Shown: positions 1 to 8,465 of the stretch, piece after piece
Layout of the letters: each line of letters begins with the position of its first letter
How positions within the stretch are numbered: the first letter of the stretch is position 1
From: a bacterium
GTDB taxonomy: Bacteria > Zhuqueibacterota > Zhuqueibacteria > Thermofontimicrobiales > Thermofontimicrobiaceae
NCBI GenBank assembly: GCA_011046315.1
Contig: DSAU01000361.1
Coordinates: forward strand, 1-12,658
Direction: 5' to 3'
Length of the DNA stretch: 12,658 nucleotides
Position numbers and translations under genes: made by a program
Notes under the pieces: model-generated
What the model was told of the DNA's origin: nothing
The model's database searches: none
The model's input: only the letters and a program-made list of their open reading frames with translations

Positions 1-1
1 C

Positions 2-1483
2 TATGCTACCAGCAAGCTTCGAAAAGACCGACTAAATCCGTTGACGTTTCAAAAGGACAATGGCTTTACCGGAGTCGATATTCGATACGGCGTCACTTCA
101 AACCTGACAGCGGTTCTGACAATTTATCCGGATTTCGCTCAGATCGAGGCTGATGAGGATCGAATCAACCTGAGCCGTTATCCTTATATCCTTCGTGAAA
201 AACGTCCGTTTTTTCTCGAAGGCGCTTCAATTTTCCACACCGCCGGGAATTCCATGTCTGATGGGGAATATCGCACCGCATTGTTTTATTCCAGACGAAT
301 CAACCAGCCAGTTTATGGCTTCAAAACTACCGGCAAAGTTGGTAATTGGGACATGGGCGTGCTGCATGCGCTGAATGAAAACGACATCGGATTAAAGACT
401 AAAATTGAAAATGGAGAGCTTGGTTCAAAGATCGATCCCAAAGCTTTTTACAATGTTATTCGAATGAGCCGCGATATTTTTTCGCGATCACAGATTGGAT
501 TTATTGGAATGAGTAAAGAGTACCGAGACGGCTTTAACCGAACCTTTGGCATGGACACTAAAATGCGTTTTTTAAACAATTACACGATTTCCTTTGAGGG
601 AGTGAAATCTTTCACCAACAATATTCATAACGGTAACCACTCAATAAATTTGTATTTCTCGCGCTATAGCGATTTTTTTAAATTTTCCACCTGGTACCAG
701 GAGCAGGCGCCGAATTTCATCGGCAATGAGTTGGGATTTTATGATTACAATAACTTCAGAAGTAGCGGTGGCTGGATGCAACTGGCTCCGCGGCTGGAAA
801 AGTTTGGAGTCCGTAGAATGGGGCACAACATCAACTTTTGGTATAAAAACTTTCAGAATAAAAACTTTTTTGATTACGCCTCCCTTACGCGGGGTTGGAA
901 TTACAATTTCTGGACGCAAACCATGAGCTATTGGATGTTTGGCGCCGGTAAGAGTTTTACAAAATATTTCGATCGTTTTGATGAGGTACTATATCCAGGT
1001 GATTCTTATTGGATCAGGCTGAATAACAATTGGAGCTCAAAGATTAATTTTAGCATCAATCATTCTCAAGGGAAATATCGTACCGGCTATCGCTGGAGCT
1101 ATAACAGTTCGTTGAGGATTCGCCCCAACAATCGATTTAACATGCAGCTCAGCTACAATCGAAGCCAGGTAATCTTAAGGGATTCAGAGACCGGATCAAT
1201 GAACCAACATCAATTTGAAATCTGGCGTTCAAAAATCTATTATCATTTTAATCGAAATTTAAATGCGCGGTTGATTTTACAGTACAATGGCATCAATCGG
1301 CAATTAGCAGCCTATTATCTGATCGCTTACAACTTTAAGCCCGGAAGTTTTCTGTATATAGCATATACCGAACAGTTTGATTCGGAGAGCTATCTAAACA
1401 ATAGCGGCGTGGAGATTCAACCCAACTTTGGGTCTTCAGCCAAATTATTACAGGTTAAACTCTCATACCTGATCCAAATATAA
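2..1483 (+). CDS. DUF5916 outer-membrane protein, C-terminal part (5' cut by window edge)
   Basis: The reading frame is open from the first bases, so the gene begins upstream; 493 residues are visible. The TTG at 41 is internal, because family-like sequence precedes it. Early in the fragment is the hallmark DUF5916 stretch: a YGVTSNLTAVLTIYPDF segment, then QIEADEDRINLSRY and EKRPFFLEG. In full-length members this follows an N-terminal carbohydrate-binding-family-9-like domain and is itself followed by a predicted outer-membrane beta-barrel. The remainder fits a barrel: alternating aromatic and polar residues, many Asn, Tyr and Trp, no hydrophobic helices, and a final strand-like VKLSYLIQI. 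Family proteins are usually about 700-900 residues, so roughly the second half is here. The function is not established for the family; surface binding or transport is only a guess. No neighbour suggests a substrate. Confidence 0.9.
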   Translation, partial: YATSKLRKDRLNPLTFQKDNGFTGVDIRYGVTSNLTAVLTIYPDFAQIEADEDRINLSRYPYILREKRPFFLEGASIFHTAGNSMSDGEYRTALFYSRRINQPVYGFKTTGKVGNWDMGVLHALNENDIGLKTKIENGELGSKIDPKAFYNVIRMSRDIFSRSQIGFIGMSKEYRDGFNRTFGMDTKMRFLNNYTISFEGVKSFTNNIHNGNHSINLYFSRYSDFFKFSTWYQEQAPNFIGNELGFYDYNNFRSSGGWMQLAPRLEKFGVRRMGHNINFWYKNFQNKNFFDYASLTRGWNYNFWTQTMSYWMFGAGKSFTKYFDRFDEVLYPGDSYWIRLNNNWSSKINFSINHSQGKYRTGYRWSYNSSLRIRPNNRFNMQLSYNRSQVILRDSETGSMNQHQFEIWRSKIYYHFNRNLNARLILQYNGINRQLAAYYLIAYNFKPGSFLYIAYTEQFDSESYLNNSGVEIQPNFGSSAKLLQVKLSYLIQI

Positions 1484-1771
1484 GTTTTGACAGGCTCAAC
1501 TGAAAAGCATCATAAGTGTTAACACAAAATAAATTTTATTCAGCGCCCTGCCGTTCATCATTGTTGATAACAGCCGTTGATATTGATAAACGCCTCAACA
1601 GCTTGTCGATGAACCCTAAGTTTTGTTAGTTTGAATTTCATTGCGATCTTTAACATAAGTCTCAATAATTAAAGAGATTGCTTCTCCCGCTGAAGCGGGA
1701 TCGCAATGACATGTACTTTTTGAATTTTTTTGAGTTCATGTACAGCCTGTCAAGGCTCTGCTCTATGAACT
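1484..1771. repeat. Intergenic cluster of nested inverted repeats
   Basis: This is most of a 423-bp gene-free stretch. Three dyads are visible. (1) TTGACAGGCT at 1487-1496 is matched by AGCCTGTCAA at 1744-1753, so the pair brackets about 267 bp. (2) TCATTGCGATC at 1638-1648 is matched by GATCGCAATGA at 1699-1709, and the right part contains a tight hairpin TCCCGC-TGAA-GCGGGA (1685-1700). (3) AGTTCAT at 1733-1739 is matched by ATGAACT at 1765-1771 and encloses AGCCT-GTCA-AGGCT (1744-1757). No coding frame was seen. These resemble REP/MITE-like dispersed palindromes that end in a 'cgcaatga' motif, but copy number elsewhere cannot be judged from one window. The hairpins could also end DUF5916 transcription, although no U-run directly follows a stem. 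Confidence 0.6.
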
Positions 1772-1838
1772 AAATAATACCCAAGCCTGTTTGCTTTCCC
1801 GAATCAATCAACTTTTTTTTCTGCTCAAGAAATTTTTA

Positions 1839-1869
1839 TTGCAAAATCACCCGATATTTTGTATCTTTG
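1839..1869 (+). promoter_or_regulatory. Bacteroidota-like promoter candidate for lpxH
   Basis: TTG at 1839-1841, a 20-base spacer and TATCTTTG at 1862-1869 fit the -33/-7 pattern (TTG, N19-21, TAnnTTTG) known for the primary sigma factor of Bacteroidota. It lies 37 bases before the lpxH ATG, leaving a leader of about 30 bases. Only a weak ribosome site (acggga) precedes the start, which also fits that group. The motif is short and could be chance. Confidence 0.45.
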
Positions 1870-1906
1870 AGCCATATCATCTGTAACTACGATACGGGAA
1901 AACTAT

Positions 1907-2644
1907 ATGACACGTCTCTATTTTATTTCTGATCTTCACATTGGTGCCGGTCTGGAAGCAGAGGAGCAGCAAAAACTAATAAATTTTAAATCGTTCCTTG
2001 CTCATATCAAACAGCCGGGAAATGAACTGTATATCCTCGGAGATTTGTTCGATTTCTGGTTTGAATATAAACACGTTGTTCCTGCGTCGCATTTTCAGTT
2101 TTTATATGAATTATCAAAGATCATTGACTCCGGCGTAACCGTGCATTTCCAGCGCGGAAATCACGATTGCTGGATCAGAAATTTTTTCTCGAATCAAATG
2201 AACATTCGTGTTCACCCTGACGTTTATACATTTGAGCGTGAGCAAAAAAAATTCTACCTGTTTCACGGCGATGGAGTTTTGAAAAGAGACCGGGGATATC
2301 GGCTGCTAAAAAAAGTGTTTCGCAACTCTATCAGTATCTGGCTTTATCGCTGGCTTCATCCTGATATTGGCGTACCGCTGGCTAAATTAATGTCCCGAAC
2401 CAGCCGAAATCAAAACTCTCGAAAACCTTTTCCCAATTCAGAAGACTACCTTCGGTTTGCAACCGATAAAATTGATCAGGGATTTGACTTTGTTGTCTTG
2501 GGTCATATTCATCAACCCTATTTAAAAAAGATAGACCGGGGCTGGATACTAAATTTAGGTGATTGGATCAATCACTATTCTTACGGCGAATTTGATGGGA
2601 ACGAGCTCTCGTTAAAATTTTGGGATGAGATCAAAGTTAAATGA
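1907..2644 (+). CDS. lpxH: UDP-2,3-diacylglucosamine diphosphatase, LpxH type
   Basis: A calcineurin-like metallophosphoesterase of 245 residues, matching the usual 240-250 for LpxH. The metal-binding motifs appear in order: DLH (D9, H11), GDLFDFW (D46), GNHD (N85-D87), HGD (H120-D122) and GHIH (H200, H202), with an NLGDW near the end. LpxH hydrolyses UDP-2,3-diacylglucosamine to lipid X plus UMP at the inner face of the cytoplasmic membrane, the fourth step of lipid A synthesis. The protein has no signal peptide or membrane helix, as expected for a peripheral cytoplasmic enzyme. Its presence implies an outer membrane with lipid A. The ATG at 1907 gives the normal family N-terminus (TRLYFISDLHIG). 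The PBP1A gene follows 101 bp later on the same strand, so an envelope operon is possible. A related phosphodiesterase with another substrate cannot be excluded. Confidence 0.88.
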   Translation: MTRLYFISDLHIGAGLEAEEQQKLINFKSFLAHIKQPGNELYILGDLFDFWFEYKHVVPASHFQFLYELSKIIDSGVTVHFQRGNHDCWIRNFFSNQMNIRVHPDVYTFEREQKKFYLFHGDGVLKRDRGYRLLKKVFRNSISIWLYRWLHPDIGVPLAKLMSRTSRNQNSRKPFPNSEDYLRFATDKIDQGFDFVVLGHIHQPYLKKIDRGWILNLGDWINHYSYGEFDGNELSLKFWDEIKVK

Positions 2645-2745
2645 TTGAGCCGGTTAGCTGATGGGCGGCTTGTTGGGAATTTATACTTTTGGCAGGTTTC
2701 CAACGACGGAAATAGCCAACAATAAATAAAAAAATTGGATCATTT

Positions 2746-4938
2746 ATGAAAAGGCGAATCCGCGCAACTGAAAAACAATTTTCCAAACCAGAAAATTCTT
2801 TTACCCATTCCGGGAGAAAATGGGCAATACTTCTGTTGTTATTGCTTGGGGGGGTCATTTTTCTGACTATGCTTTTTATCTATTTAATTCAGGGGCTGCC
2901 GCCCCTGGATGAATTGGAGCACTACAGTCCAGAGCTGGCCACGAAAATTTATTCACAGGACGGCGTTATTATAAAGGAATTATTTACCAAGAAAAGAAGT
3001 TTGAGACAGCTAAATGAAATTTCTGATTACATGGTTCAAGCGGTTCTCGCTACTGAGGACCGGGATTTTTATTCGCATTGGGGAATTAATTCCAAACGGC
3101 TGGCGAAAGCGATTTTGGTTGATATTTTGCACTTTAGATTTAAAGAGGGCGCCAGCACCCTGACCCAACAACTTGCGCGCCAACTTTACTTAACTCTTGA
3201 AAAATCAATAATTCGAAAGATCAGAGAAGCGATAACCGCAATCCAGATTGAACGAACCTATACCAAGCCTGAAATCCTCTCCATGTATCTAAACCACATG
3301 TATTTTGGCCATGGCGCTTACGGCGTACAGACCGCGGCTCAACGATATTTCAACAAAGACGCCATCGATTTGAATCTTGTCGAATGTGCGCTGTTAACAG
3401 GAGTTTTGGCAAGCCCCACCACTTTTTCTCCTTACCGATTTTATGATAGAATCTTGCAGCGCCGAAATTTAGTACTGCACAATATGTATACTCAAGGCTA
3501 TATTTCTGAAGAAGAATATTTACTGGCAAGATCAGAACCGATTGTTGTTGTTGATTCGGATAAACGTTTAGAGTTTGGCATCGCACCGTACTTTACTGAG
3601 CATATTCGGCAGCGGCTTCAGCAATCGTATAAAATGAATCTTTACACCGCCGGTTTGAATGTATATTCTACGCTTGACACGCGACTTCAATCCGCAGCCG
3701 AACGAGCGGTTGAAGCGCAGTTAAACAAATTGCAGTCCAGTTTCAACGAGCGGCTCATTGCTACTGGTAAAATTCGAAATTATCTACCGGATTCTTTAGC
3801 GAAAATTCCAATACCCCAATTAAAGAAAAATCAACCGGGGTTATTAGATTCGATTGCGACCAGTAACTTCACCATGCAAGTCGCATTTGTTGCTTTAGAT
3901 CCAAACAATGGAAACGTGTTGGCAATGATCGGCGGGCGTGATTTTGAAGAGAGCAAATACAATCGCGCGGTTCAAATGCGTACCAGACAACCGGGTTCGA
4001 CTTTTAAACCGATTGTTTACACTGCTGCGATTGACAACGGTTATCCGCCAAGTTTTGAATTATTGAATCAACCCGTGGTTCTATATTTACCAAGTGGCGA
4101 TCGCTGGGCGCCACATAACTATGATCGTTCACAGGGTGGGCCAACAACGCTTCGGGAAGGGCTAAGGCGGTCTTTGAACCTGGTTACAGCCCGACTGGTT
4201 CAGGAAGTCGTCCCGCCCAGAACAGTGGTGGACTATGCACGTAAATTGGGTCTGACAACAGACTTGCCCGTTGTGGACGCAATTGCCTTGGGTTCGGGGA
4301 GTGTGTCACCTATTGAGCTAACCTCTGCTTTCGGGGTTTTCGCCAATCAGGGCATTCTGGCAAAGCCTTTGTTCTATAGCCAAGTTGTCGACAAATCGAA
4401 TAATATTTTAGAAGAACATCAACCTGAAGTTCGCGAGGTGCTGAGAAAAGAGACGGCTTTTATCATGACGGATTTACTCCAAACGGTGGTCAATCGTGGG
4501 ACCGGCGCGTCAGCCAGGTCTGTTTATAATTTTCGACATCCCGCCGGCGGCAAGACCGGAACCACCAATGATTATACCGATGCATGGTTTGTCGGATTTA
4601 CAAAACACATCGTTGCCGGAGTATGGGTCGGTTTTGATGATCCGATGAAATCCCTCGGGCCGAATCAAGCAGGAGCAGTGGTTGCCCTTCCTATCTGGGC
4701 AAATTTTATGAAAACAGCGCATGATACACTTCAACTGCCCCCTACGCCGTTTAAAATGCCGGCAGGAGTAATTCGTTTGGAAATTTGCCGGGAAACAAAA
4801 AAACTTGCAACTGAATTTTGTCCGGAAATTATGTCGGAAATATTTGAAGTCAAAACCGCACCCAACCAATTATGCGATAAACATACCGGACTATTGAAAG
4901 AAAGTAATGTTAACAGGGGAGAGCGCAAACGCTTTTAA
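2746..4938 (+). CDS. Penicillin-binding protein 1A, bifunctional class A
   Basis: A peptidoglycan glycosyltransferase/DD-transpeptidase of 730 residues. A basic cytoplasmic N-terminus is followed by one transmembrane anchor (about 26-48). The GT51 domain (about 70-260) shows ATEDRDFYSHWG, with the catalytic Glu at E104, then EGASTLTQQLARQ and the IQIERTYTKPEILSMYLN segment. The transpeptidase domain (about 370-655) carries the penicillin-binding motifs STFK (nucleophile S418, K421), SLN (476-478) and KTGT (K603). A C-terminal tail with three cysteines (681, 692, 710) matches a tail common in PBP1A proteins of several phyla. The enzyme polymerises lipid II and cross-links peptides in the periplasm. 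The ATG at 2746 has only a weak GGAT upstream, but the N-terminus is normal. It converges on the pyrimidine-nucleoside phosphorylase gene with only 21 bp between stops and no clear terminator. Confidence 0.97.
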   Translation: MKRRIRATEKQFSKPENSFTHSGRKWAILLLLLLGGVIFLTMLFIYLIQGLPPLDELEHYSPELATKIYSQDGVIIKELFTKKRSLRQLNEISDYMVQAVLATEDRDFYSHWGINSKRLAKAILVDILHFRFKEGASTLTQQLARQLYLTLEKSIIRKIREAITAIQIERTYTKPEILSMYLNHMYFGHGAYGVQTAAQRYFNKDAIDLNLVECALLTGVLASPTTFSPYRFYDRILQRRNLVLHNMYTQGYISEEEYLLARSEPIVVVDSDKRLEFGIAPYFTEHIRQRLQQSYKMNLYTAGLNVYSTLDTRLQSAAERAVEAQLNKLQSSFNERLIATGKIRNYLPDSLAKIPIPQLKKNQPGLLDSIATSNFTMQVAFVALDPNNGNVLAMIGGRDFEESKYNRAVQMRTRQPGSTFKPIVYTAAIDNGYPPSFELLNQPVVLYLPSGDRWAPHNYDRSQGGPTTLREGLRRSLNLVTARLVQEVVPPRTVVDYARKLGLTTDLPVVDAIALGSGSVSPIELTSAFGVFANQGILAKPLFYSQVVDKSNNILEEHQPEVREVLRKETAFIMTDLLQTVVNRGTGASARSVYNFRHPAGGKTGTTNDYTDAWFVGFTKHIVAGVWVGFDDPMKSLGPNQAGAVVALPIWANFMKTAHDTLQLPPTPFKMPAGVIRLEICRETKKLATEFCPEIMSEIFEVKTAPNQLCDKHTGLLKESNVNRGERKRF

Positions 4939-4959
4939 AAGGAATTCGGCGAATCAGTT

Positions 4960-6294
4960 TTAATTTTCATCCCAGTCACCGGAATCATGTCGGCTGAGAT
5001 GTTTTAAAATTAACGGTTTGATTTGGTTGGGGGTTGATAAAATTTCAACCGCTTCAAAAAACTTCTCTTTTATTGTCTCTGACTCAAGATTGCTTGAATA
5101 ATATATTTGCGCCAGTGATTCCCCCTTTTCAACCTGGTCGCCTTGTTTTTTTTGAAGAACGATGCCAGCGCTATAGTCAATGTCGTCCGACATTCTTCGC
5201 CTGCCCGCCCCCAGGTCTCTTGACAACAAGCCGATTTTCAAGGCATCGATCGAGTGCACAAAACCGGTCCGATTGCTCCGAATCGATAAATGATGGCGGC
5301 TCCGGGGATAACGATCAGGATCTTCCACCACGCTAACATCACCGCCCTGCAGCTCTACAATCCGAATAAATTTTTCCAAAGCCCTGCCATTAGACAGCGA
5401 ATCGGTTAAAGTTTTGTGGGCTTCTCCATGATCATAGCTTACGCCGGCCTGGATTAACATCTCTGCACCCAAGGCAAGTGTAATCTCGATCAAATCTTTC
5501 GGACCCTGCCCCTGTAACGCCAGAATCGCTTCCCGGGTTTCGAGCCAATTTCCCACAGCAAATCCGAGCGGTTGATCCATAGCGGTCATCAACGCTGACG
5601 TTTTGACATTAAACTTATCCGCTGTGGTAATGATTGCTTTCGCCAGTTCCAACGATTGATTATACTCGCGAAAAAACGCTCCTTTTCCGGTTTTAACGTC
5701 CAGCACCAGCGCTTTAGCGCCTTCGGCAATTTTTTTGCTTAATATACTGGCGACAATTAATGGAATCGATGGGACAGTGCCGGTGCTGTCCCGTAATGCA
5801 TAAATTTTTTGATCTGCGGGAACGATCTCGTGGGTCTGCCCGATCATTGCCACCGCATTTTTTTCCAAAAGTGAAACAAATTCTTTCAGCGATAAATCGG
5901 TGCGGAAACCGGGTATTGCCTCCAATTTATCCAGCGTACCGCCGGAATGTCCCAACCCACGCCCGGACATCATCGGAACAGCGACGTCCGCCGTGGCAAC
6001 CAATGGTGCTAACACGATGGAAACTTTGTCGCCAACACCGCCGGTGCTATGTTTATCAATCGGGAATTGATTTAAATGGTCGAGATTAACCCGCTCGCCG
6101 GATTCAATCATGGTCTGAGTCAGCAGGCAGGTTTCTTCGAAAGTCATTCCGTTAAAATATATCGCCATCAACAAGGCGGCCATCTGGTAGTCTGTTACCT
6201 CGCCGCTGATAAAACCATTTACTAAAAACCGAATTTCATTTTCGTTTAATTTTTGTTTGTCTCGCTTTTTAACAATCAGATTTTCAGCCGTCAT
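4960..6294 (-). CDS. pdp: Pyrimidine-nucleoside (thymidine) phosphorylase
   Basis: Catalyses reversible phosphorolysis of thymidine, deoxyuridine and, in the broader-range type, uridine, giving base plus (deoxy)ribose-1-phosphate in the cytoplasm. At 444 residues it is close to the usual 430-440. It carries the family signature KHSTGGVGDKVS (from K81), the SGRGLGHSGGTLDKLEAIPGF segment, and catalytic R168, S183 and K187, with the same spacing as R171, S186 and K190 of E. coli thymidine phosphorylase. The C-terminal PYNP domain is present (RRRMSDDIDYSAGI onward). I chose the ATG at 6294, three bases past the deoC stop; an adjacent TTG at 6297 would add one residue. The tight junction with deoC indicates co-transcription. 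Whether it is thymidine-specific (DeoA) or broad (Pdp) cannot be decided by eye. Confidence 0.94.
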   Translation of the reverse strand: MTAENLIVKKRDKQKLNENEIRFLVNGFISGEVTDYQMAALLMAIYFNGMTFEETCLLTQTMIESGERVNLDHLNQFPIDKHSTGGVGDKVSIVLAPLVATADVAVPMMSGRGLGHSGGTLDKLEAIPGFRTDLSLKEFVSLLEKNAVAMIGQTHEIVPADQKIYALRDSTGTVPSIPLIVASILSKKIAEGAKALVLDVKTGKGAFFREYNQSLELAKAIITTADKFNVKTSALMTAMDQPLGFAVGNWLETREAILALQGQGPKDLIEITLALGAEMLIQAGVSYDHGEAHKTLTDSLSNGRALEKFIRIVELQGGDVSVVEDPDRYPRSRHHLSIRSNRTGFVHSIDALKIGLLSRDLGAGRRRMSDDIDYSAGIVLQKKQGDQVEKGESLAQIYYSSNLESETIKEKFFEAVEILSTPNQIKPLILKHLSRHDSGDWDEN

Positions 6295-6297
6295 CAA

Positions 6298-6981
6298 TCA
6301 GTTCTGTTTTGGTTGGTTTTGTTTGTCTAATTCGTCTATAATTTTTACACTGGCGCTGGCGCCAATCCGGGAAGCCCCGGCGCGGATCATTTTTAAAGCT
6401 GTTTCCAAATCTCGTATGCCTCCGGCCGCCTTTACGCCCATTCGACCTCCAACCACCGACCTCATCAGGGTTACATCTTCAACTGTTGCACCGGAAACAT
6501 TAAAGCCCGTGGATGTTTTAACAAAATGAGCGCCGGCGGCTTGCGCCAGCTCACAGGCGGTCCGTTTCTGCTGGTCAGTCAACAGGCAGGTTTCAATTAT
6601 CACCTTGACTATGGCAGTTTCACCTGCGGCAGCCACCACGGCGCGGACGTCTTCACAAACATAAGCTTCCTGATTGGATTTCAACATTCCCACCGAGATT
6701 ACCATGTCGATTTCCTGAGCGCCCTGCTGAATCGCTTCTATGGTTTCACTCACTTTCGTCTTGGTTGTACTCGCGCCGAGGGGAAAACCGACAACCGTAC
6801 AAACTTTTACCGCAGCGTCGAATAATTGGTCACGGCATCGACTCAGATAGATCGGATTGACACAGACCGCTGCAAAGCCATTTTTTTTTGCTTCGCGGCA
6901 AAGCTGATCAATGTCCGACGCTGTCGCCTCCGGTTTTAAATTGGTATGATCAATATATGCCGCCAGTTCTTTTTTATCCAT
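6298..6981 (-). CDS. deoC: Deoxyribose-phosphate aldolase
   Basis: Cleaves 2-deoxyribose-5-phosphate to glyceraldehyde-3-phosphate and acetaldehyde. A class I aldolase of 227 residues (family about 220-225). Visible landmarks: IDHTNLKPEAT at the N-terminus; D92 in EIDMV; the Schiff-base lysine K155 in FVKTSTGF; K184 in VKAAGGIR; and the phosphate-binding RIGASASVKI near the end. The stop codon lies directly before the phosphorylase start, so the two enzymes of deoxynucleoside breakdown are made together. The upstream GlmM-like gene ends 91 bp away, and no hairpin terminator is visible in that gap. The ATG at 6981 has no good Shine-Dalgarno, but it gives the standard N-terminus. A short hydrophilic tail (KQNQPKQN) extends past the usual end. 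Confidence 0.97.
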   Translation of the reverse strand: MDKKELAAYIDHTNLKPEATASDIDQLCREAKKNGFAAVCVNPIYLSRCRDQLFDAAVKVCTVVGFPLGASTTKTKVSETIEAIQQGAQEIDMVISVGMLKSNQEAYVCEDVRAVVAAAGETAIVKVIIETCLLTDQQKRTACELAQAAGAHFVKTSTGFNVSGATVEDVTLMRSVVGGRMGVKAAGGIRDLETALKMIRAGASRIGASASVKIIDELDKQNQPKQN

Positions 6982-7072
6982 ATTTTTTTCTGGTTATTTT
7001 TGCATATTTAAAACATCAGTCGAAGTCTCCGCCTATAAGTGAAATAATACTTGCAGATATTTATTGTGCTTT

Positions 7073-8434
7073 CTATTTGGATTTCAATAGTTGTTTGACA
7101 TCTTGAATTAGTTGAAATCCAAGCGCTTCAGCTTCTTCCATGGTTTTGGCTTCGGAATAAACCCGGATGATCGGTTCTGTATTTGAAGGGCGAATATGAA
7201 CCCATCGATCGGGCCAGAGGATTTTTATCCCATCAATTGTGTCAGTTTTCTCGGTCTGATATTTCTTCAACAACCCATCCAGCACCGACGAAACATCGAG
7301 TTCCTTGAGCTCAATCCTGTTTTTTGCCTGAAAGTATTGCGGTAAAGACAGATGCAATTCTGACGCCTTCGTCCCAGACTCTGCCAGTTGCATCAAAATC
7401 AAGGCAATCGCCAACGGCGCATCTCTTCCCAGATGCAGTTCCGGCAGAATGACGCCGCCGTTACCTTCTCCACCGATTGCGGCTTTGACTTCTTTCATTT
7501 TTTGGGCGACATAAATTTCGCCGACTTTGGTTCGATAGACCCGAGTATTAAATTTCACTGCCAAATCATCCACAGCCTGGCTAACCGAGGCATTGACAAC
7601 GATGGGTCCGTCCTTTTTTGATAGCACATAATTGACGGCGGCTGTTAGCGTATATTCTTCACCAAAAGGCTTGCCCTGCTCTGAAATGATAGCCAGTCGA
7701 TCCACGTCCGGATCCACGGCAAAGCCGATATCTGCTTTTTCGGCTTTAACCACTTCACAGAGTTCGGTCAGATTTTCCGCCAATGGTTCTGGTTTGTGGG
7801 AAAACAGCCCGGTGGGTTCGCCGTTGATAAAAATCGCTTCGCAACCGAGTTGCTGTAACAGCGCTGGCAAAATGGTTCCGCCGGCGCCATTTACACAGTC
7901 CACGACAACTTTATATTTTCGTTTCGCAATTTGGTCAGGATTAACCAGGTTCAATTTCAATATCGCTTTAATATGATCATCAATCGCCTGCTCATATATT
8001 TCAGATTTTCCAATTTGATCCCAGGCTACATTCCGAAACTTGGCCTCGTTTACCGCTTTAATCACATTATTACCCTGGACTTCATCGAGGAACATGCCTG
8101 AGGAATCAAGCAACTTGAGCGCATTCCATTCGATTGGGTTATGACTTGCTGTAATGGCGATGCCGCCCCTTGCTTTTAAATTCATAACCGCCATCTGCAC
8201 GGTTGGTGTCGGACAAACTCCGATATCAACCACATCACAGCCGGTCGAAATTAAGCCTGCCATTACTGCATGTTTTACCATGGGACCTGTTACCCGAGAG
8301 TCCCTGCCAACGACAATTTTTCCGCCGCCTAAATAGGTACCAAACGCCTGGGTAAAATTAACAATCAATTGAGGCGTCAGACCGTCTCCGATGACACCTC
8401 GAATTCCGGAAATACTCATCATTAAATTAGGCAA
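7073..8434 (-). CDS. glmM: Alpha-D-phosphohexomutase, GlmM-like (archaeal/Bacteroidota type)
   Basis: A cytoplasmic sugar-phosphate mutase of 453 residues from TTG 8434, or 457 from ATG 8446. In the ATG numbering it shows the phospho-serine loop TASHNP (S101), the Mg2+ loop DPDVDR (D245, D247, D249), the sugar-recognition loop GGEGNGG (325-331) and the phosphate-binding RPSNTEP (419-425). The GEGNGG loop, in place of GEQSGH of E. coli-type GlmM, is typical of archaeal and Bacteroidota homologues annotated as phosphoglucosamine mutase. That role (GlcN-6-P to GlcN-1-P) would feed UDP-GlcNAc for the cell wall and lipid A. Its position directly upstream of deoC and the phosphorylase allows another reading, phosphopentomutase. 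Start: ATGGAGGTTATCTTG places a perfect GGAGG five bases before TTG 8434, while ATG 8446 overlaps the GGAGG and has no site of its own; TTG also gives the usual six residues before SISGIRG. Confidence 0.88.
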   Translation of the reverse strand: MPNLMMSISGIRGVIGDGLTPQLIVNFTQAFGTYLGGGKIVVGRDSRVTGPMVKHAVMAGLISTGCDVVDIGVCPTPTVQMAVMNLKARGGIAITASHNPIEWNALKLLDSSGMFLDEVQGNNVIKAVNEAKFRNVAWDQIGKSEIYEQAIDDHIKAILKLNLVNPDQIAKRKYKVVVDCVNGAGGTILPALLQQLGCEAIFINGEPTGLFSHKPEPLAENLTELCEVVKAEKADIGFAVDPDVDRLAIISEQGKPFGEEYTLTAAVNYVLSKKDGPIVVNASVSQAVDDLAVKFNTRVYRTKVGEIYVAQKMKEVKAAIGGEGNGGVILPELHLGRDAPLAIALILMQLAESGTKASELHLSLPQYFQAKNRIELKELDVSSVLDGLLKKYQTEKTDTIDGIKILWPDRWVHIRPSNTEPIIRVYSEAKTMEEAEALGFQLIQDVKQLLKSK

Positions 8435-8465
8435 GATAACCTCCATAACAATTCATCGCTGGTAG

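Noticed and set aside
41..43. TTG 41 as the start of the DUF5916 gene
   Set aside because: The frame is open to the window edge and family-like residues precede it, so the gene is simply cut by the window.
2684..2691. TACTTTTG as a Bacteroidota -7 element for the PBP1A gene
   Set aside because: No TTG lies 19-21 bases upstream, so only half the promoter pattern is present.
4510..4928. Minus-strand open frames across the PBP1A C-terminus
   Set aside because: They overlap a clear transpeptidase-domain gene, have no ribosome site and show no family features.
4939..4959. Short dyad ATTCGGCGAAT between the convergent PBP1A and phosphorylase genes as a shared terminator
   Set aside because: Only a 4-bp stem with a 3-base loop; too weak to call.
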